In this document: one piece after another, positions 1-6,465 of the stretch
How the letters are laid out: every line of letters starts with the position of its first letter
How positions within the stretch are numbered: the first letter of the stretch is position 1
Assembly (NCBI GenBank): GCA_017537045.1
Contig: JAFYLN010000025.1
Span: 1-9,490, forward strand
Direction: 5' to 3'
From: Oscillospiraceae bacterium
Lineage (GTDB): Bacteria > Bacillota_A > Clostridia > Oscillospirales > Oscillospiraceae
Length of the DNA stretch: 9,490 nt
Translations under genes and position numbers: made by a program
The notes under the pieces: model-generated
What the model was told of the DNA's origin: nothing
What the model saw: the letters and a program-made list of their open reading frames with translations, nothing else
The model's database searches: none

Positions 1-748
1 CTGTGGGCAGCATGTAGAAGGTGCCTCCTTCGGTGGGGTGGTTCGCGATCTTGAAGACTTCGTCTGCAAACTTGGTGAACTGGCCGTCGGTCAGACCGCA
101 CTGGTACTCCAGCATGTGGGGGGGCAGGATGAAGTCATAGCCGTCGGCGGTGTGGGTGTCGATGAAGTAGTTCAGCAGTGCCCATTCCAGTCTTGCACCC
201 ATACCGGTGTACATCCAGTTGCCGGCACCTGCCAGCTTGACACCGCGTTCGTAGTCGATCAGACCCAGGCTGGTGCACAGGTCAACGTGATGCTTAGGCT
301 CAAAGTCAAAGGAATGCTTCTCACCGATATAGCGCAGGGGCTCGTTGTTCTCCTTGCCGCCGGGCAGCAGATCGGCATCGGGCAGGTTGGGCAGAGCCAG
401 CATATTGGTGTAGAATTCCTCTTCCAGCGTTTTCAGCAGAGCTTTGTCATCTGCGATGGATTCGTCGATCTTGACGGACTCGGCCATGTTGGCGGCGATC
501 TGAGCTTCCACAGCGGAGGTGTCCTCGCCCTTCTTTTCCAGACCCTTCTTCATGCCGAACAGCTTGCCATTTTCCTTGGACAGCTTATTCTTCTGAGCGG
601 TCTTGGTTTCGGTGGAGGTCTTCAGGCCGCGCACCTGCACGTCCAGCTCCAGAATCTTGTCCACGATGGCATCGCAGTCCACTTCCTTGGCTTTCAGGCC
701 TGCCTTGACCGCATCGGGATTTTCCTTGATCTTGCGAATGTCTAACAT
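1..748 (-). CDS. serS: Seryl-tRNA synthetase, N-terminal part (cut by window edge)
   Basis: Cytoplasmic class II aminoacyl-tRNA synthetase that charges tRNA(Ser) with serine. The 249 visible residues start MLDIRKIKENPDAVKAGL, the typical SerRS N-terminus. A charged, Lys/Glu-rich helical hairpin follows (about residues 30-105), matching the coiled-coil arm that contacts the long variable arm of tRNA(Ser). The catalytic domain then begins; motif 1 includes GARLEWALLNYFI and ends at the conserved proline in FILPPH. The frame leaves the window at MLPT, which I align with the start of the TAE-type serine-binding loop, so about 175 C-terminal residues with motifs 2 and 3 are missing. A GGAGAGG site lies a few bases before the ATG. 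The gene is 28 bp downstream of the PspC gene, with no room for its own T-box leader or promoter, so it is probably transcribed from the parA promoter. Confidence 0.96.
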   Translation of the reverse strand, partial: MLDIRKIKENPDAVKAGLKAKEVDCDAIVDKILELDVQVRGLKTSTETKTAQKNKLSKENGKLFGMKKGLEKKGEDTSAVEAQIAANMAESVKIDESIADDKALLKTLEEEFYTNMLALPNLPDADLLPGGKENNEPLRYIGEKHSFDFEPKHHVDLCTSLGLIDYERGVKLAGAGNWMYTGMGARLEWALLNYFIDTHTADGYDFILPPHMLEYQCGLTDGQFTKFADEVFKIANHPTEGGTFYMLPT

Positions 749-776
749 AGTTACCTCTCCTTAATTTTCGGAAACT

Positions 777-986
777 TTATTCAGCGTCAATAATTTCATT
801 GTCGGGCTTTTCGGGGATGATGAATGCGCCGGCGATATAGACGACCACGCCGGCGAAGCCGAAGATGGATGCGATAACCCAGATGATACGGACAACGGTG
901 GGGTCGATGTTGAAATACTCTGCCACACCGCCGCAGACACCCATGAGCATCTTGTTGGTGCTGGAACGATATAATTTCTTCTGCAT
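777..986 (-). CDS. Small PspC-domain membrane protein
   Basis: A 69-residue protein that is almost entirely a PspC domain. It begins MQKKLYRSSTNKMLMGVCGG, with the family's K-L-x-R-S...GVCGGxAEYF signature and the following D-P-T-VVR-I-W. One hydrophobic segment covers about residues 34-57 and ends with the usual IIPEKP. In enterobacteria PspC is an inner-membrane sensor of the phage-shock system; in Firmicutes, stand-alone short PspC proteins are common and mostly uncharacterised, so the role here (envelope stress or membrane integrity) is inference. AAAGGAG lies about eight bases before the ATG, almost touching the parB stop codon 12 bp upstream. It therefore sits inside the parA-parB-serS transcript. 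No pspA or pspB partner is visible. Confidence 0.9.
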   Translation of the reverse strand: MQKKLYRSSTNKMLMGVCGGVAEYFNIDPTVVRIIWVIASIFGFAGVVVYIAGAFIIPEKPDNEIIDAE

Positions 987-998
987 AGCGATTCTCCT

Positions 999-1862
999 TT
1001 ATTTCTGTAGTTTCATCAGGGCATCCAGCAGTACCTGCAGGTCTTCCTGACCGTAAAATTCCAATTCAAAGTGGCCTTTGCGCTTTCCGTTGACGATCTT
1101 CACGCCGCGTCCAAGATACTTGCTCAGCTGCTTTTCACACTCGGCAACGTAGTCCACTTTCAGTGTAGGCTCCTCTTTTACGGACGCGGTTTCCTTGCCC
1201 ATGTTCTTGCACAGCAGTTCCGCCTGACGCACCGACAGACCCAGTGCGATGATCTTCTGGGCGGCCTCCTGCTGCTTCCTTTCGGTTTTCAGAGTCAGGA
1301 CAGCACGGGCATGGCCGGCGGATAATGCGCCGCTGCGCACTTTTTCCAGAACCTCAGGGCACAGACCCAGCAGCCGCAGGGCGTTTGCTACGGCAGGACG
1401 GGATTTACCGACCCGCTTTGCAGCTTCCTCCTGGGTCAGCCCGTAGTCCTGCATCAGGCTCTGGTAGCCCAGCGCTTCTTCTACAGGGTTTAAGTCCTGC
1501 CGCTGCAGATTTTCAATCAGTGCCAGCTCCATGGCTTTTTTGTCATCAGCTTCAATGACCACTACGGGGATCTCGCTCAAATTCGCCAGACGGGCGGCGC
1601 GCCAGCGGCGCTCACCTGCAATGATCTGGAAGTAGCCGGAGCTCAGCTCCCGCACCGTCAGGGGCTGTATGATGCCATGCTCTGTGATGGAATCGGACAG
1701 TGCCTGTAATTCTTCCTCATCGAAATCCCGGCGGGGCTGGTCGGGATTGGGCTCTATCTTATAGATGGGCAGCAGCCTGTAAGCGCTCTGTTCAGCAGGC
1801 TCTTCGGTGAAGTCGCCCAGCAATGCGCCGAGACCCTTGCCCAGTCCTTTGTTGGATGCCAT
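999..1862 (-). CDS. parB: Chromosome partitioning protein ParB (Spo0J)
   Basis: A 287-residue centromere-binding CTPase clamp that loads at parS and spreads along DNA to organise the origin region and recruit condensin. Residues 5-16 carry the KGLGKGLGALLG stretch typical of chromosomal ParB N-termini, which in studied members stimulates the ParA ATPase. The ParB/sulfiredoxin fold follows, with PNPDQPRRDF (about 38-47), the CTP-binding motif GERRWRAA (83-90) and ENLQRQDLNP (117-126). The helix-turn-helix that reads parS is at about 141-164 (LTQEEAAKRVGKSRPAVANA). A variable linker precedes the C-terminal dimerisation part (about 230-287). Length is normal for Firmicutes. An AAAGGA site lies about eight bases before the ATG, and the gene is 33 bp downstream of parA. 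Two perfect parS sites upstream of parA are its expected targets. Confidence 0.97.
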   Translation of the reverse strand: MASNKGLGKGLGALLGDFTEEPAEQSAYRLLPIYKIEPNPDQPRRDFDEEELQALSDSITEHGIIQPLTVRELSSGYFQIIAGERRWRAARLANLSEIPVVVIEADDKKAMELALIENLQRQDLNPVEEALGYQSLMQDYGLTQEEAAKRVGKSRPAVANALRLLGLCPEVLEKVRSGALSAGHARAVLTLKTERKQQEAAQKIIALGLSVRQAELLCKNMGKETASVKEEPTLKVDYVAECEKQLSKYLGRGVKIVNGKRKGHFELEFYGQEDLQVLLDALMKLQK

Positions 1863-1895
1863 TGTATCATTCCTTTCGTCGTGATAAATGCAGAA

Positions 1896-2654
1896 TTATT
1901 TCAGTTTGTTTTTAATTTCCTCAGCCATGGCCTTGTAAGCAACTGCGCCGCGGCTGGAACGGTCATAGACCGTAACGGGAATGCCGTGGCTGGGGGCTTC
2001 CGCCAGACGGATATTCCGGGGTACCACTGTGGCAAAAACCTTACCGGGGAAATGCCGGCGCACTTCCTGCGCCACCTGGGTGGAAAAGTTGGTACGTCCG
2101 TCAAACATGGTCAGGGCTACGCCGAAGATATCCAGCCTTGGATTCAGCTTCCGTTTGACGGCGCGCAGGGTGGACATCAGATCGGAAAGACCCTCCAGCG
2201 CGAAATACTCACACTGTACCGGCACCAGAATGCTGTCCGCGGCGCAAAGACCGTTCAGGGTCAGCAGTTCCAGTGACGGGGGACAATCAATAAAGATCAG
2301 ATCATAACGTTCCTTGAGCGGCTTCAGGACTTCTGCCAGTTTGAAATTGGGATTGCCCACACTGAGCAGCTCCACACCGGCACCTGCCAGATCGGGATGG
2401 GAGGGCAGTACGTCACCGTAGGGCGTTCTGACGATGGCTGCAGCGGGATCGGCACCGTTGATGACCACATCGTAAACGGAGTGCTTAATATGGCGCTTGT
2501 CAACACCAAGACCGGAGGAAGCGTTGGCCTGCGGGTCAAAATCCACCAGCAGAACCTTCAGTCCCAGATCCTTTAAGGCCGCGGTCAGGTTTACTGCTGT
2601 TGTGGTTTTTCCAACGCCGCCTTTCTGATTGACAACTGCAATGATCTTTCCCAT
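1896..2654 (-). CDS. parA: Chromosome partitioning ATPase ParA (Soj)
   Basis: A 252-residue ATPase of the ParA/MinD family that binds DNA non-specifically in its ATP dimer form and works with ParB-parS to segregate origins and, in Bacillus, tune DnaA. The deviant Walker A motif KGGVGKTT (residues 11-18) has the signature lysine. Other motifs are VDFDPQANASSGLG (37-50) and the Walker B-like LIFIDCPPSLELL (119-131). The protein starts directly with the nucleotide-binding fold (MGKIIAVVNQKGG), so it is the short chromosomal type without the N-terminal DNA-binding domain of plasmid P1-type ParA. A strong AAGGAGGAGG site precedes the ATG. It is the first gene of the parA-parB-PspC-serS set and has a near-consensus promoter, with parS sites further upstream. 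Confidence 0.97.
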   Translation of the reverse strand: MGKIIAVVNQKGGVGKTTTAVNLTAALKDLGLKVLLVDFDPQANASSGLGVDKRHIKHSVYDVVINGADPAAAIVRTPYGDVLPSHPDLAGAGVELLSVGNPNFKLAEVLKPLKERYDLIFIDCPPSLELLTLNGLCAADSILVPVQCEYFALEGLSDLMSTLRAVKRKLNPRLDIFGVALTMFDGRTNFSTQVAQEVRRHFPGKVFATVVPRNIRLAEAPSHGIPVTVYDRSSRGAVAYKAMAEEIKNKLK

Positions 2655-2682
2655 TTTCCTCCTCCTTCAAAATTGTTTTTTT

Positions 2683-2711
2683 ATTATAGCAGTGTTTTTG
2701 CTTGAAATCAA
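2683..2711 (-). promoter_or_regulatory. Sigma-A type promoter of the parA operon
   Basis: Read on the minus strand: TTGATT (-35, 2706-2711), a 17-bp spacer and a perfect TATAAT (-10, 2683-2688). Transcription would start near 2676, about 20 bases before the parA ATG. The inner parS site ends only six bases upstream of the -35 box, so ParB loading or spreading could occlude or modulate this promoter; that is inference. Confidence 0.8.
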
Positions 2712-2717
2712 TTCAAA

Positions 2718-2733
2718 TGTTTCACGTGAAACA
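2718..2733. promoter_or_regulatory. parS centromere site, inner copy
   Basis: TGTTTCACGTGAAACA, a perfect 16-bp palindrome identical to the best form of the bacterial chromosomal parS consensus (TGTTNCACGTGAAACA in Bacillus). It lies upstream of parA and beside its -35 box. ParB from this operon is the expected binder. Confidence 0.96.
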
Positions 2734-2759
2734 AGAATTTTACCGGTTATGAATGCCGG

Positions 2760-2775
2760 TGTTTCACGTGAAACA
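2760..2775. promoter_or_regulatory. parS centromere site, outer copy
   Basis: A second perfect TGTTTCACGTGAAACA, 42 bp centre-to-centre from the inner copy (about four helical turns, so same DNA face). It directly abuts the stop codon of the zinc-ribbon gene (stop at 2776-2778). Between the two sites lies a short inverted repeat, ACCGG (2742-2746) and CCGGT (2756-2760), of unknown meaning. Confidence 0.96.
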
Positions 2776-3117
2776 TCAGTTCACCGTTTCCACCGTGGAA
2801 TAGTTCTGGCCAAGGAATTTCTGTACATCCAATTGGCGGAAAAAATCAATGGATAAAAAGCCCAGTGCCAGCGTCGATGCCAGTAACAGGCAGGCAATCG
2901 CAGTCAGCCAGCGGTTTTTCCTTTTTAGCCGCTGGATCTGCTCTTCAGGTGTTCGCATCTTTTTGCGGGGCTGGGGTTTCTTTGGCAGCTCTTCCTGCCG
3001 GCGGGGAAGCTGCACCACGACATCGGGCTTTACCGGACATTGCGCCATCCGCTCCAGACAACCGGGACAGAATGCCTGGCCGTCGCTGATCTCCCGCCCG
3101 CACTTCATGCAATTCAT
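2776..3117 (-). CDS. Zinc-ribbon single-pass membrane protein, function unknown
   Basis: I do not recognise a named family. The 113-residue product starts with a compact zinc ribbon, Cys3-x2-Cys6 and Cys17-x2-Cys20 (CMKCG...FCPGC). A basic, proline-rich linker follows (about residues 37-68, many Lys/Arg), then one membrane helix (about 70-90) and a short outer tail ending VETVN. I chose the ATG at 3117 because GGGAGG sits seven bases before it. The ATG two codons upstream is almost in contact with that site, and a longer frame from 3159 would swallow the promoter. Expected topology is ribbon and basic linker inside, by the positive-inside rule. It has its own promoter at 3148-3176, and no terminator separates it from parA downstream, so read-through into parA is possible. 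A DNA- or RNA-binding role is conceivable but unproven. Confidence 0.78.
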   Translation of the reverse strand: MNCMKCGREISDGQAFCPGCLERMAQCPVKPDVVVQLPRRQEELPKKPQPRKKMRTPEEQIQRLKRKNRWLTAIACLLLASTLALGFLSIDFFRQLDVQKFLGQNYSTVETVN

Positions 3118-3147
3118 GGACATACCTCCCATTTTCTTGTTGCCGCT

Positions 3148-3176
3148 ATTGTACAACAAATTTCGCGCGCCGTAAA
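3148..3176 (-). promoter_or_regulatory. Probable promoter of the zinc-ribbon gene
   Basis: Minus strand TTTACG (3171-3176), 17-bp spacer, TACAAT (3148-3153). The -10 differs from TATAAT by one base; the -35 matches TTGACA at four of six. It is correctly placed about 25 bases upstream of the chosen ribosome binding site. Confidence 0.6.
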
Positions 3177-3199
3177 GAGGTTTTCAAAAACTGGCAGAG

Positions 3200-3436
3200 A
3201 AATTGATGTTTATCGCGCTGTGTGCCGTGGATAACGTAGGGGCGGCGATCCGCCGCCCGGCAGTACAATGTCGCGAATTCGCCGAAAACCAATGCGAATA
3301 CGTTAAATTCTACCGCACGGGCGTGTTGCAGAGCGCAGCGAATCAAAATTGTGCGATTGCCGGTGGCAATCGCACAATAATTCATGGATCGCCGCCCCTA
3401 CATTCATAACTGGAACAGCGCGACAAACTGAAATTT
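3200..3436. repeat. Dispersed palindromic repeat, copy 1 (complete, 237 bp)
   Basis: A non-coding, MITE-like element between the divergent zinc-ribbon and DUF1836 genes. Outer arms are an imperfect inverted repeat of about 21 bp (left begins AAATTGATGTTTATCGC at 3200; right, 3416-3436, reads AAATTTCAGTTTGTCGC on the other strand). Inside is a perfect 16-bp inverted repeat GTAGGGGCGGCGATCC (3236-3251 and 3386-3401). Two further hairpins lie within: GGGCGGCG/CGCCGCCC with a 3-base loop (3240-3258), and a perfect 14-bp stem with a 3-base loop (3348-3378). It is about 94% identical, inverted, to the copy at 9211-9386, and shares arms and core with the copy at 6603-6779. No flanking target duplication was clear by eye. 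Confidence 0.88.
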
Positions 3437-3478
3437 GAAGCATATTTATGTACAATCTGTAAAGTTTCATAATCTCTA

Positions 3479-3507
3479 TTGACAGTCACGTGACCATGTG
3501 ATAATAT
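3479..3507 (+). promoter_or_regulatory. Promoter of the DUF1836-hflK-hflC operon
   Basis: A perfect TTGACA (3479-3484), 17-bp spacer and TAATAT (3502-3507), giving a predicted start near 3514 and a leader of about 58 bases. The spacer holds the perfect palindrome GTCACGTGAC (3485-3494), well placed for a repressor to block RNA polymerase. Confidence 0.8.
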
Positions 3508-3553
3508 CATATCACCACAAGGAATCAATAACTTGTGATTCCGAAGTTCGAAC
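3485..3553. promoter_or_regulatory. Cluster of operator-like dyads in promoter and leader
   Basis: Several inverted repeats crowd this stretch: GTCACGTGAC (3485-3494); GTGATA...TATCAC (3498-3515, overlapping the -10 box); CACAAG (3516-3521) with CTTGTG (3532-3537); GGAATCA (3521-3527) with TGATTCC (3536-3542); and GTTCGAAC (3546-3553). The CACAAG and GGAATCA pairs overlap and cannot both form as RNA stems. They may be operators for the DUF1836 protein encoded directly downstream, or a folding leader; neither is shown by sequence alone. Confidence 0.5.
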
Positions 3554-3571
3554 GAGGAAGGAGAAATATGT

Positions 3572-4126
3572 ATGCAGTCAAACTGGATCATTCCCGGCAC
3601 CACGCTGGAAGCCCTGCGCAGCGATGCAGACCGGACGGACGGATTGTTTCAGTCCATGTTTCTGGCCGGCGGCCTGACTCTGAGCCAGGTGTCAAAAATC
3701 ACCGGACTGGAAAACCACACCATCCAGAACTGGGTCAAGCGCGGTTTTCTGCCCCCGCCCCAGAACAAGCGCTACAACACGGAGCAGCTTTGCCGCATTC
3801 TGAACATCAACCTGCTCAAGGGCAATATGCCGCTGGAGCAGATCATCAAGCTGATGGCCTACTTAAACGGTGATCTGGCAGACGAAAGTGACGATCTGGT
3901 GGATGACACCATGCTGTATTTCATGTTCGTTTCGCTGGCAGCCCGGGCACGGCACATCGGCGGCAACGAAAGCTGGGACGATGCGCTGGAAAAGATCACG
4001 GAGCATTATGTGGAGCCGGTTCCCGGCGCGCGGGAAAAGCTGTGCAAGGTCTTAAAAATCATGCTGACCACATGGATCGCCAATCTGGTTAAAGCTGCGG
4101 CTGACCGTATGATGGAAGAACTGTAA
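3572..4126 (+). CDS. DUF1836 helix-turn-helix regulator
   Basis: A 184-residue protein of the DUF1836 family, found mainly in Firmicutes and without a defined role as far as I know. A MerR-like winged helix-turn-helix is visible at about residues 35-75: LTLSQVSKITGLENHTIQNW, then VKRGFLPPP and the wing-like KRYN, followed by EQLCRILNINLLKGNMPLEQI. The C-terminal half (about 95-184) is helical and acidic in its first part (NGDLADESDDLVDD), and may serve for dimerisation or ligand sensing. AAGGAG sits eight bases before the ATG at 3572. Another ATG four bases upstream is out of frame. It is first in an operon with hflK (13-bp gap), so it probably controls its own operon through the dyads upstream; that is inference. 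Confidence 0.88.
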   Translation: MQSNWIIPGTTLEALRSDADRTDGLFQSMFLAGGLTLSQVSKITGLENHTIQNWVKRGFLPPPQNKRYNTEQLCRILNINLLKGNMPLEQIIKLMAYLNGDLADESDDLVDDTMLYFMFVSLAARARHIGGNESWDDALEKITEHYVEPVPGAREKLCKVLKIMLTTWIANLVKAAADRMMEEL

Positions 4127-4139
4127 AGGAGAATGCCTT

Positions 4140-5159
4140 ATGGAAAACAACGAAAACTACAACTGGGCGCCCAACGACCCCGAAAAAAAGAGAAAGCGGC
4201 CCTCGGTCCAAAACCTCGGCAAAAAGCTGCTGCTGGTATTTCTGGCTATGCTGGTGGTCAGCGGTGCCATGTCCTGCTTCTACACCGTGGATGACAAGCA
4301 GCAGGCCGTGGTCACCACCTTCGGCAAGGTGACTGATATCACCGATGCCGGCGTGCACTTCAAGCTGCCCTTCGGCATCCAGCATGTGCAGAAGGTGGAT
4401 GTAAATGTCTACCAGAAGATAGAACTGGGCTACAGCTCCTATGGTGACAACTACTACGGCATCACCAACGAGAGCGAAAGCACCATGATCACCGGTGACT
4501 ACAACATCGTCAACGTGGATTTCTTTGTCGAGTACAAGATCTCCGACCCTGTGGCCTACCTGTACTCTTCCAACTCTCCCGAATTGATCCTGCGCAACCT
4601 GATTCAAAGCCAGGTTCGTAATGTGGTTGGTTCCTCCAGCGTCGATGCTGTCCTGACTGACGGCAAGGAGAATATCCAGATGCAGGTCAAGGAGCTGGTC
4701 ACCCAGATTCTTACTGAGTACAACATCGGCCTGACCCTGGTGGATGTGAAGATCCAGGACTCCGAGCCCCCCACGCAGGAGGTTATCGAAGCCTTCAAGG
4801 CTGTTGAAACCGCCAAGCAGCAGGCAGAAGCTGTGATCAATGAAGCAAAGGCCTATGAAAATGCCCAGCTGCCTCAGGCACAGGCAGAGGCCGACCAGCT
4901 GATCCAGAACGCCGAATACTTAAAGCAGAAGCGTATCAATGAAGCAAAAGAGCAGGTGGCCATGTTTACCGCCATGTATGAAGAATACAGAAGAAATCCC
5001 GATATCACCCGCAGCCGTATGTACTACGAAGCAATCCAGCAGATTCTGCCCGGTGTGAAGCTGTATATCAACACCTCCTCCGGCAGTGACGATGTGCAGA
5101 TGCTGCTGCCGCTGGAAAGCCTTGTAGATTCGACTTCCAAAAATGGAGGTGCAAACTAA
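4140..5159 (+). CDS. hflK: HflK-like SPFH membrane protein (FtsH protease modulator)
   Basis: A 339-residue SPFH/band-7 protein. In characterised bacteria HflK and HflC form a large alternating cage in the membrane that encloses FtsH and limits its access to membrane substrates. A short hydrophilic, Asn/Lys-rich cytoplasmic N-terminus (about 1-28) is followed by one membrane helix (about 29-48) and the SPFH domain beginning YTVDDKQQAVVTTFGKV, with the family's DAGVHFKLPFGIQHVQKVDV. A long Ala/Glu/Gln-rich helix spans about 215-275 (VETAKQQAEAVINEAKAYEN and onward), ending near YEEYRRNPDITRSRMYYEAI, a typical HflK segment. The N-terminus lacks the Gly/Asn-rich tract of proteobacterial HflK. 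AAAGGAG lies eight bases before the ATG and overlaps the previous stop region. hflC follows after one base. No ftsH is in the window. Confidence 0.93.
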   Translation: MENNENYNWAPNDPEKKRKRPSVQNLGKKLLLVFLAMLVVSGAMSCFYTVDDKQQAVVTTFGKVTDITDAGVHFKLPFGIQHVQKVDVNVYQKIELGYSSYGDNYYGITNESESTMITGDYNIVNVDFFVEYKISDPVAYLYSSNSPELILRNLIQSQVRNVVGSSSVDAVLTDGKENIQMQVKELVTQILTEYNIGLTLVDVKIQDSEPPTQEVIEAFKAVETAKQQAEAVINEAKAYENAQLPQAQAEADQLIQNAEYLKQKRINEAKEQVAMFTAMYEEYRRNPDITRSRMYYEAIQQILPGVKLYINTSSGSDDVQMLLPLESLVDSTSKNGGAN

Positions 5160-5160
5160 T

Positions 5161-6030
5161 ATGAAAAAGACAATTTTAATCATTCTGGCAGTGGTTCTGG
5201 TTCTGCTTGCAACCAATTCCATGTACACCGTGGCGGAGGATGAGTACGCCTGCACGGTTCGTTTCTCCAAAATCATCAACACCGTCGATGAAGCCGGCCT
5301 GCACTTCAAGGTGCCCTTTCTTGACAGCGTGAAGTATTTTACCAAGGCCACCCAGCTCTACGACATTCCTCCCAGCGAGGTGCTGACCTCCGACAAGCAG
5401 AATATGACCGTGGACTGTTACATCCTCTGGTCTATCTCTGACCCCCTGCGGTTCTATCAGACCCTGGGCACCACCTCTGTTGCCGAGCAGCGTCTGGACG
5501 CGCTGACCTACAACGAGCTGAAGACGGTCATGGGTACGCTGGCGCAGGCAGATATTATCAATATGAATGACGGCGCGGAGCGCAACGCGATTTACGAATC
5601 CATCTCCGCTGATGTGGATGCACTGGCCGGCCAGTATGGCATCCATGTGGAGGATGTCAAGATCAAGCAGTTCGACCTGCCCCAGAGCAACCTGAATGCG
5701 GTTTATTCCCGCATGATCTCCGAGCGCAACCAGATCGCTGAGAAGCACACCGCCGAGGGCAACAAGGAAGCTGCCATGACCCGCAACGAAGTGGATAAGC
5801 AGGTCAACATCACGGTGTCCAATGCCGAAGCCGAAGCAGCCCAGCTGGTGGCCGAAGGCGAAGCGGAGTACATGCGTTTGCTGGCAGAAGCTTACGACAC
5901 TGCCGACAAGAAGGATTTCTATGAATTTACCCTGGCCCTGGATGCGCTGAAGCTGAGCCTTTCCGGTGATGAAAAGACCGTCATCCTTGACGGCAACTCC
6001 GAACTTGCAAAGATTTTGATGGGTAATTGA
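5161..6030 (+). CDS. hflC: HflC-like SPFH membrane protein (FtsH protease modulator)
   Basis: A 289-residue partner of HflK. It begins MKKTILIILAVVLVLLATNS, an N-terminal membrane anchor, followed by YTVAEDEYACTVRFSKI and EAGLHFKVPFLDSVKYF, the HflC version of the SPFH start. The region YSRMISERNQIAEKHTAEGN (about 190-209) and the Ala/Glu-rich helix after it match the HflC signature in which an R-M-x-x-E-R segment leads into the coiled-coil. I chose the ATG at 5161 rather than an in-frame ATG at 5143, because GGAGGT (5145-5150) lies ten bases upstream of 5161 and the earlier ATG overlaps that site and the hflK frame. The one-base gap after the hflK stop indicates translational coupling, as expected for equimolar subunits. 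The gene ends in TGA, showing that TGA is used as stop here. Confidence 0.93.
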   Translation: MKKTILIILAVVLVLLATNSMYTVAEDEYACTVRFSKIINTVDEAGLHFKVPFLDSVKYFTKATQLYDIPPSEVLTSDKQNMTVDCYILWSISDPLRFYQTLGTTSVAEQRLDALTYNELKTVMGTLAQADIINMNDGAERNAIYESISADVDALAGQYGIHVEDVKIKQFDLPQSNLNAVYSRMISERNQIAEKHTAEGNKEAAMTRNEVDKQVNITVSNAEAEAAQLVAEGEAEYMRLLAEAYDTADKKDFYEFTLALDALKLSLSGDEKTVILDGNSELAKILMGN

Positions 6031-6048
6031 GGTATAGGAGGTTCGTTC

Positions 6049-6465
6049 GTGAAGAAATTACTGCTGCTGATACTGGTTTTGCTGATGCTGGTGGGCTGTG
6101 CTTACGAAGAACCTCAAACGGTCTACACCGTTGGGATTGAAAATGTGCATCTTACCGTTGATACCCAGAATCAGACCATTTCCGACGGCCTGTTTACCTA
6201 TCACTATACGGTAACGGCTTCCGGGAACAGCACACGAATCAATATCACCTACCCCAACGGTGCCACCTATTATTGGGCATGGAGTGGAAATACCGGACAC
6301 GGTGGCTGGTCGGAAGATTATGATGACAGCACCTATACCGATGGCCGTACATTGCGGCGTGCGCTGGAACATGATCCATCGGGAACCCAGCAAAAACGGG
6401 AGCGTTCCGGTAATCCTTTGCTGGGATTGCTTGCCATCGGTCTTGGCATCTGGAATACAGGTTGA
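6049..6465 (+). CDS. Lipoprotein, truncated by an in-frame TGA
   Basis: The 138-residue product starts at GTG (6049), with AGGAGG (6036-6041) seven bases upstream. It has a lipoprotein signal peptide, MKKLLLLILVLLMLVGC, with lipobox LVGC and acylated Cys17. The extracytoplasmic part is rich in Thr, Asn, Tyr and Gly (for example YHYTVTASGNSTRINITYPN) and looks beta-rich. A basic stretch (QQKRERSGN) precedes a hydrophobic segment LLGLLAIGLGIWNTG, where a TGA (6463-6465) ends the frame in the middle of what appears to be a two-helix membrane domain. The same frame stays open for 43 more codons to 6597 (see next entry). It is 18 bp after hflC and likely co-transcribed with it. The function is unknown; the short product is either a recent nonsense allele, a read-through product, or a sequencing error. 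Confidence 0.8.
   Translation: MKKLLLLILVLLMLVGCAYEEPQTVYTVGIENVHLTVDTQNQTISDGLFTYHYTVTASGNSTRINITYPNGATYYWAWSGNTGHGGWSEDYDDSTYTDGRTLRRALEHDPSGTQQKRERSGNPLLGLLAIGLGIWNTG

Noticed and set aside
38..745. Plus-strand open frame opposite serS (235 codons); similar long frames lie opposite gluQ (7925-8791), hflK (4089-4607, minus) and hflC (5176-5748, minus).
   Set aside because: These are antisense shadows of well-supported genes, with low-complexity hydrophobic or Gln/Gly-rich translations and no family motifs.
749..776. A T-box leader for serS.
   Set aside because: Only 28 bases separate serS from the upstream gene, far too few for a T-box; there is no T-box-like sequence there.
3146..3385. 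Minus-strand open frame whose translation (MNYCAIATGN...) closely matches a plus-strand frame at 9262-9456, looking like a conserved protein pair.
   Set aside because: Both frames lie inside the dispersed palindromic repeat (copies 1 and 3), so the similarity comes from the DNA repeat. Neither has a ribosome binding site, and the frames differ downstream.
3200..3436. CRISPR array or IS element.
   Set aside because: The repeats are nested inverted repeats rather than regular direct repeats with spacers, and no transposase frame is present in any copy.
3485..3494. GTCACGTGAC as a third parS site.
   Set aside because: Only the central TCACGTGA (8 of 16 positions) matches parS; the flanking bases TGTT and AACA are absent. 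It is better viewed as a possible operator in the promoter spacer.
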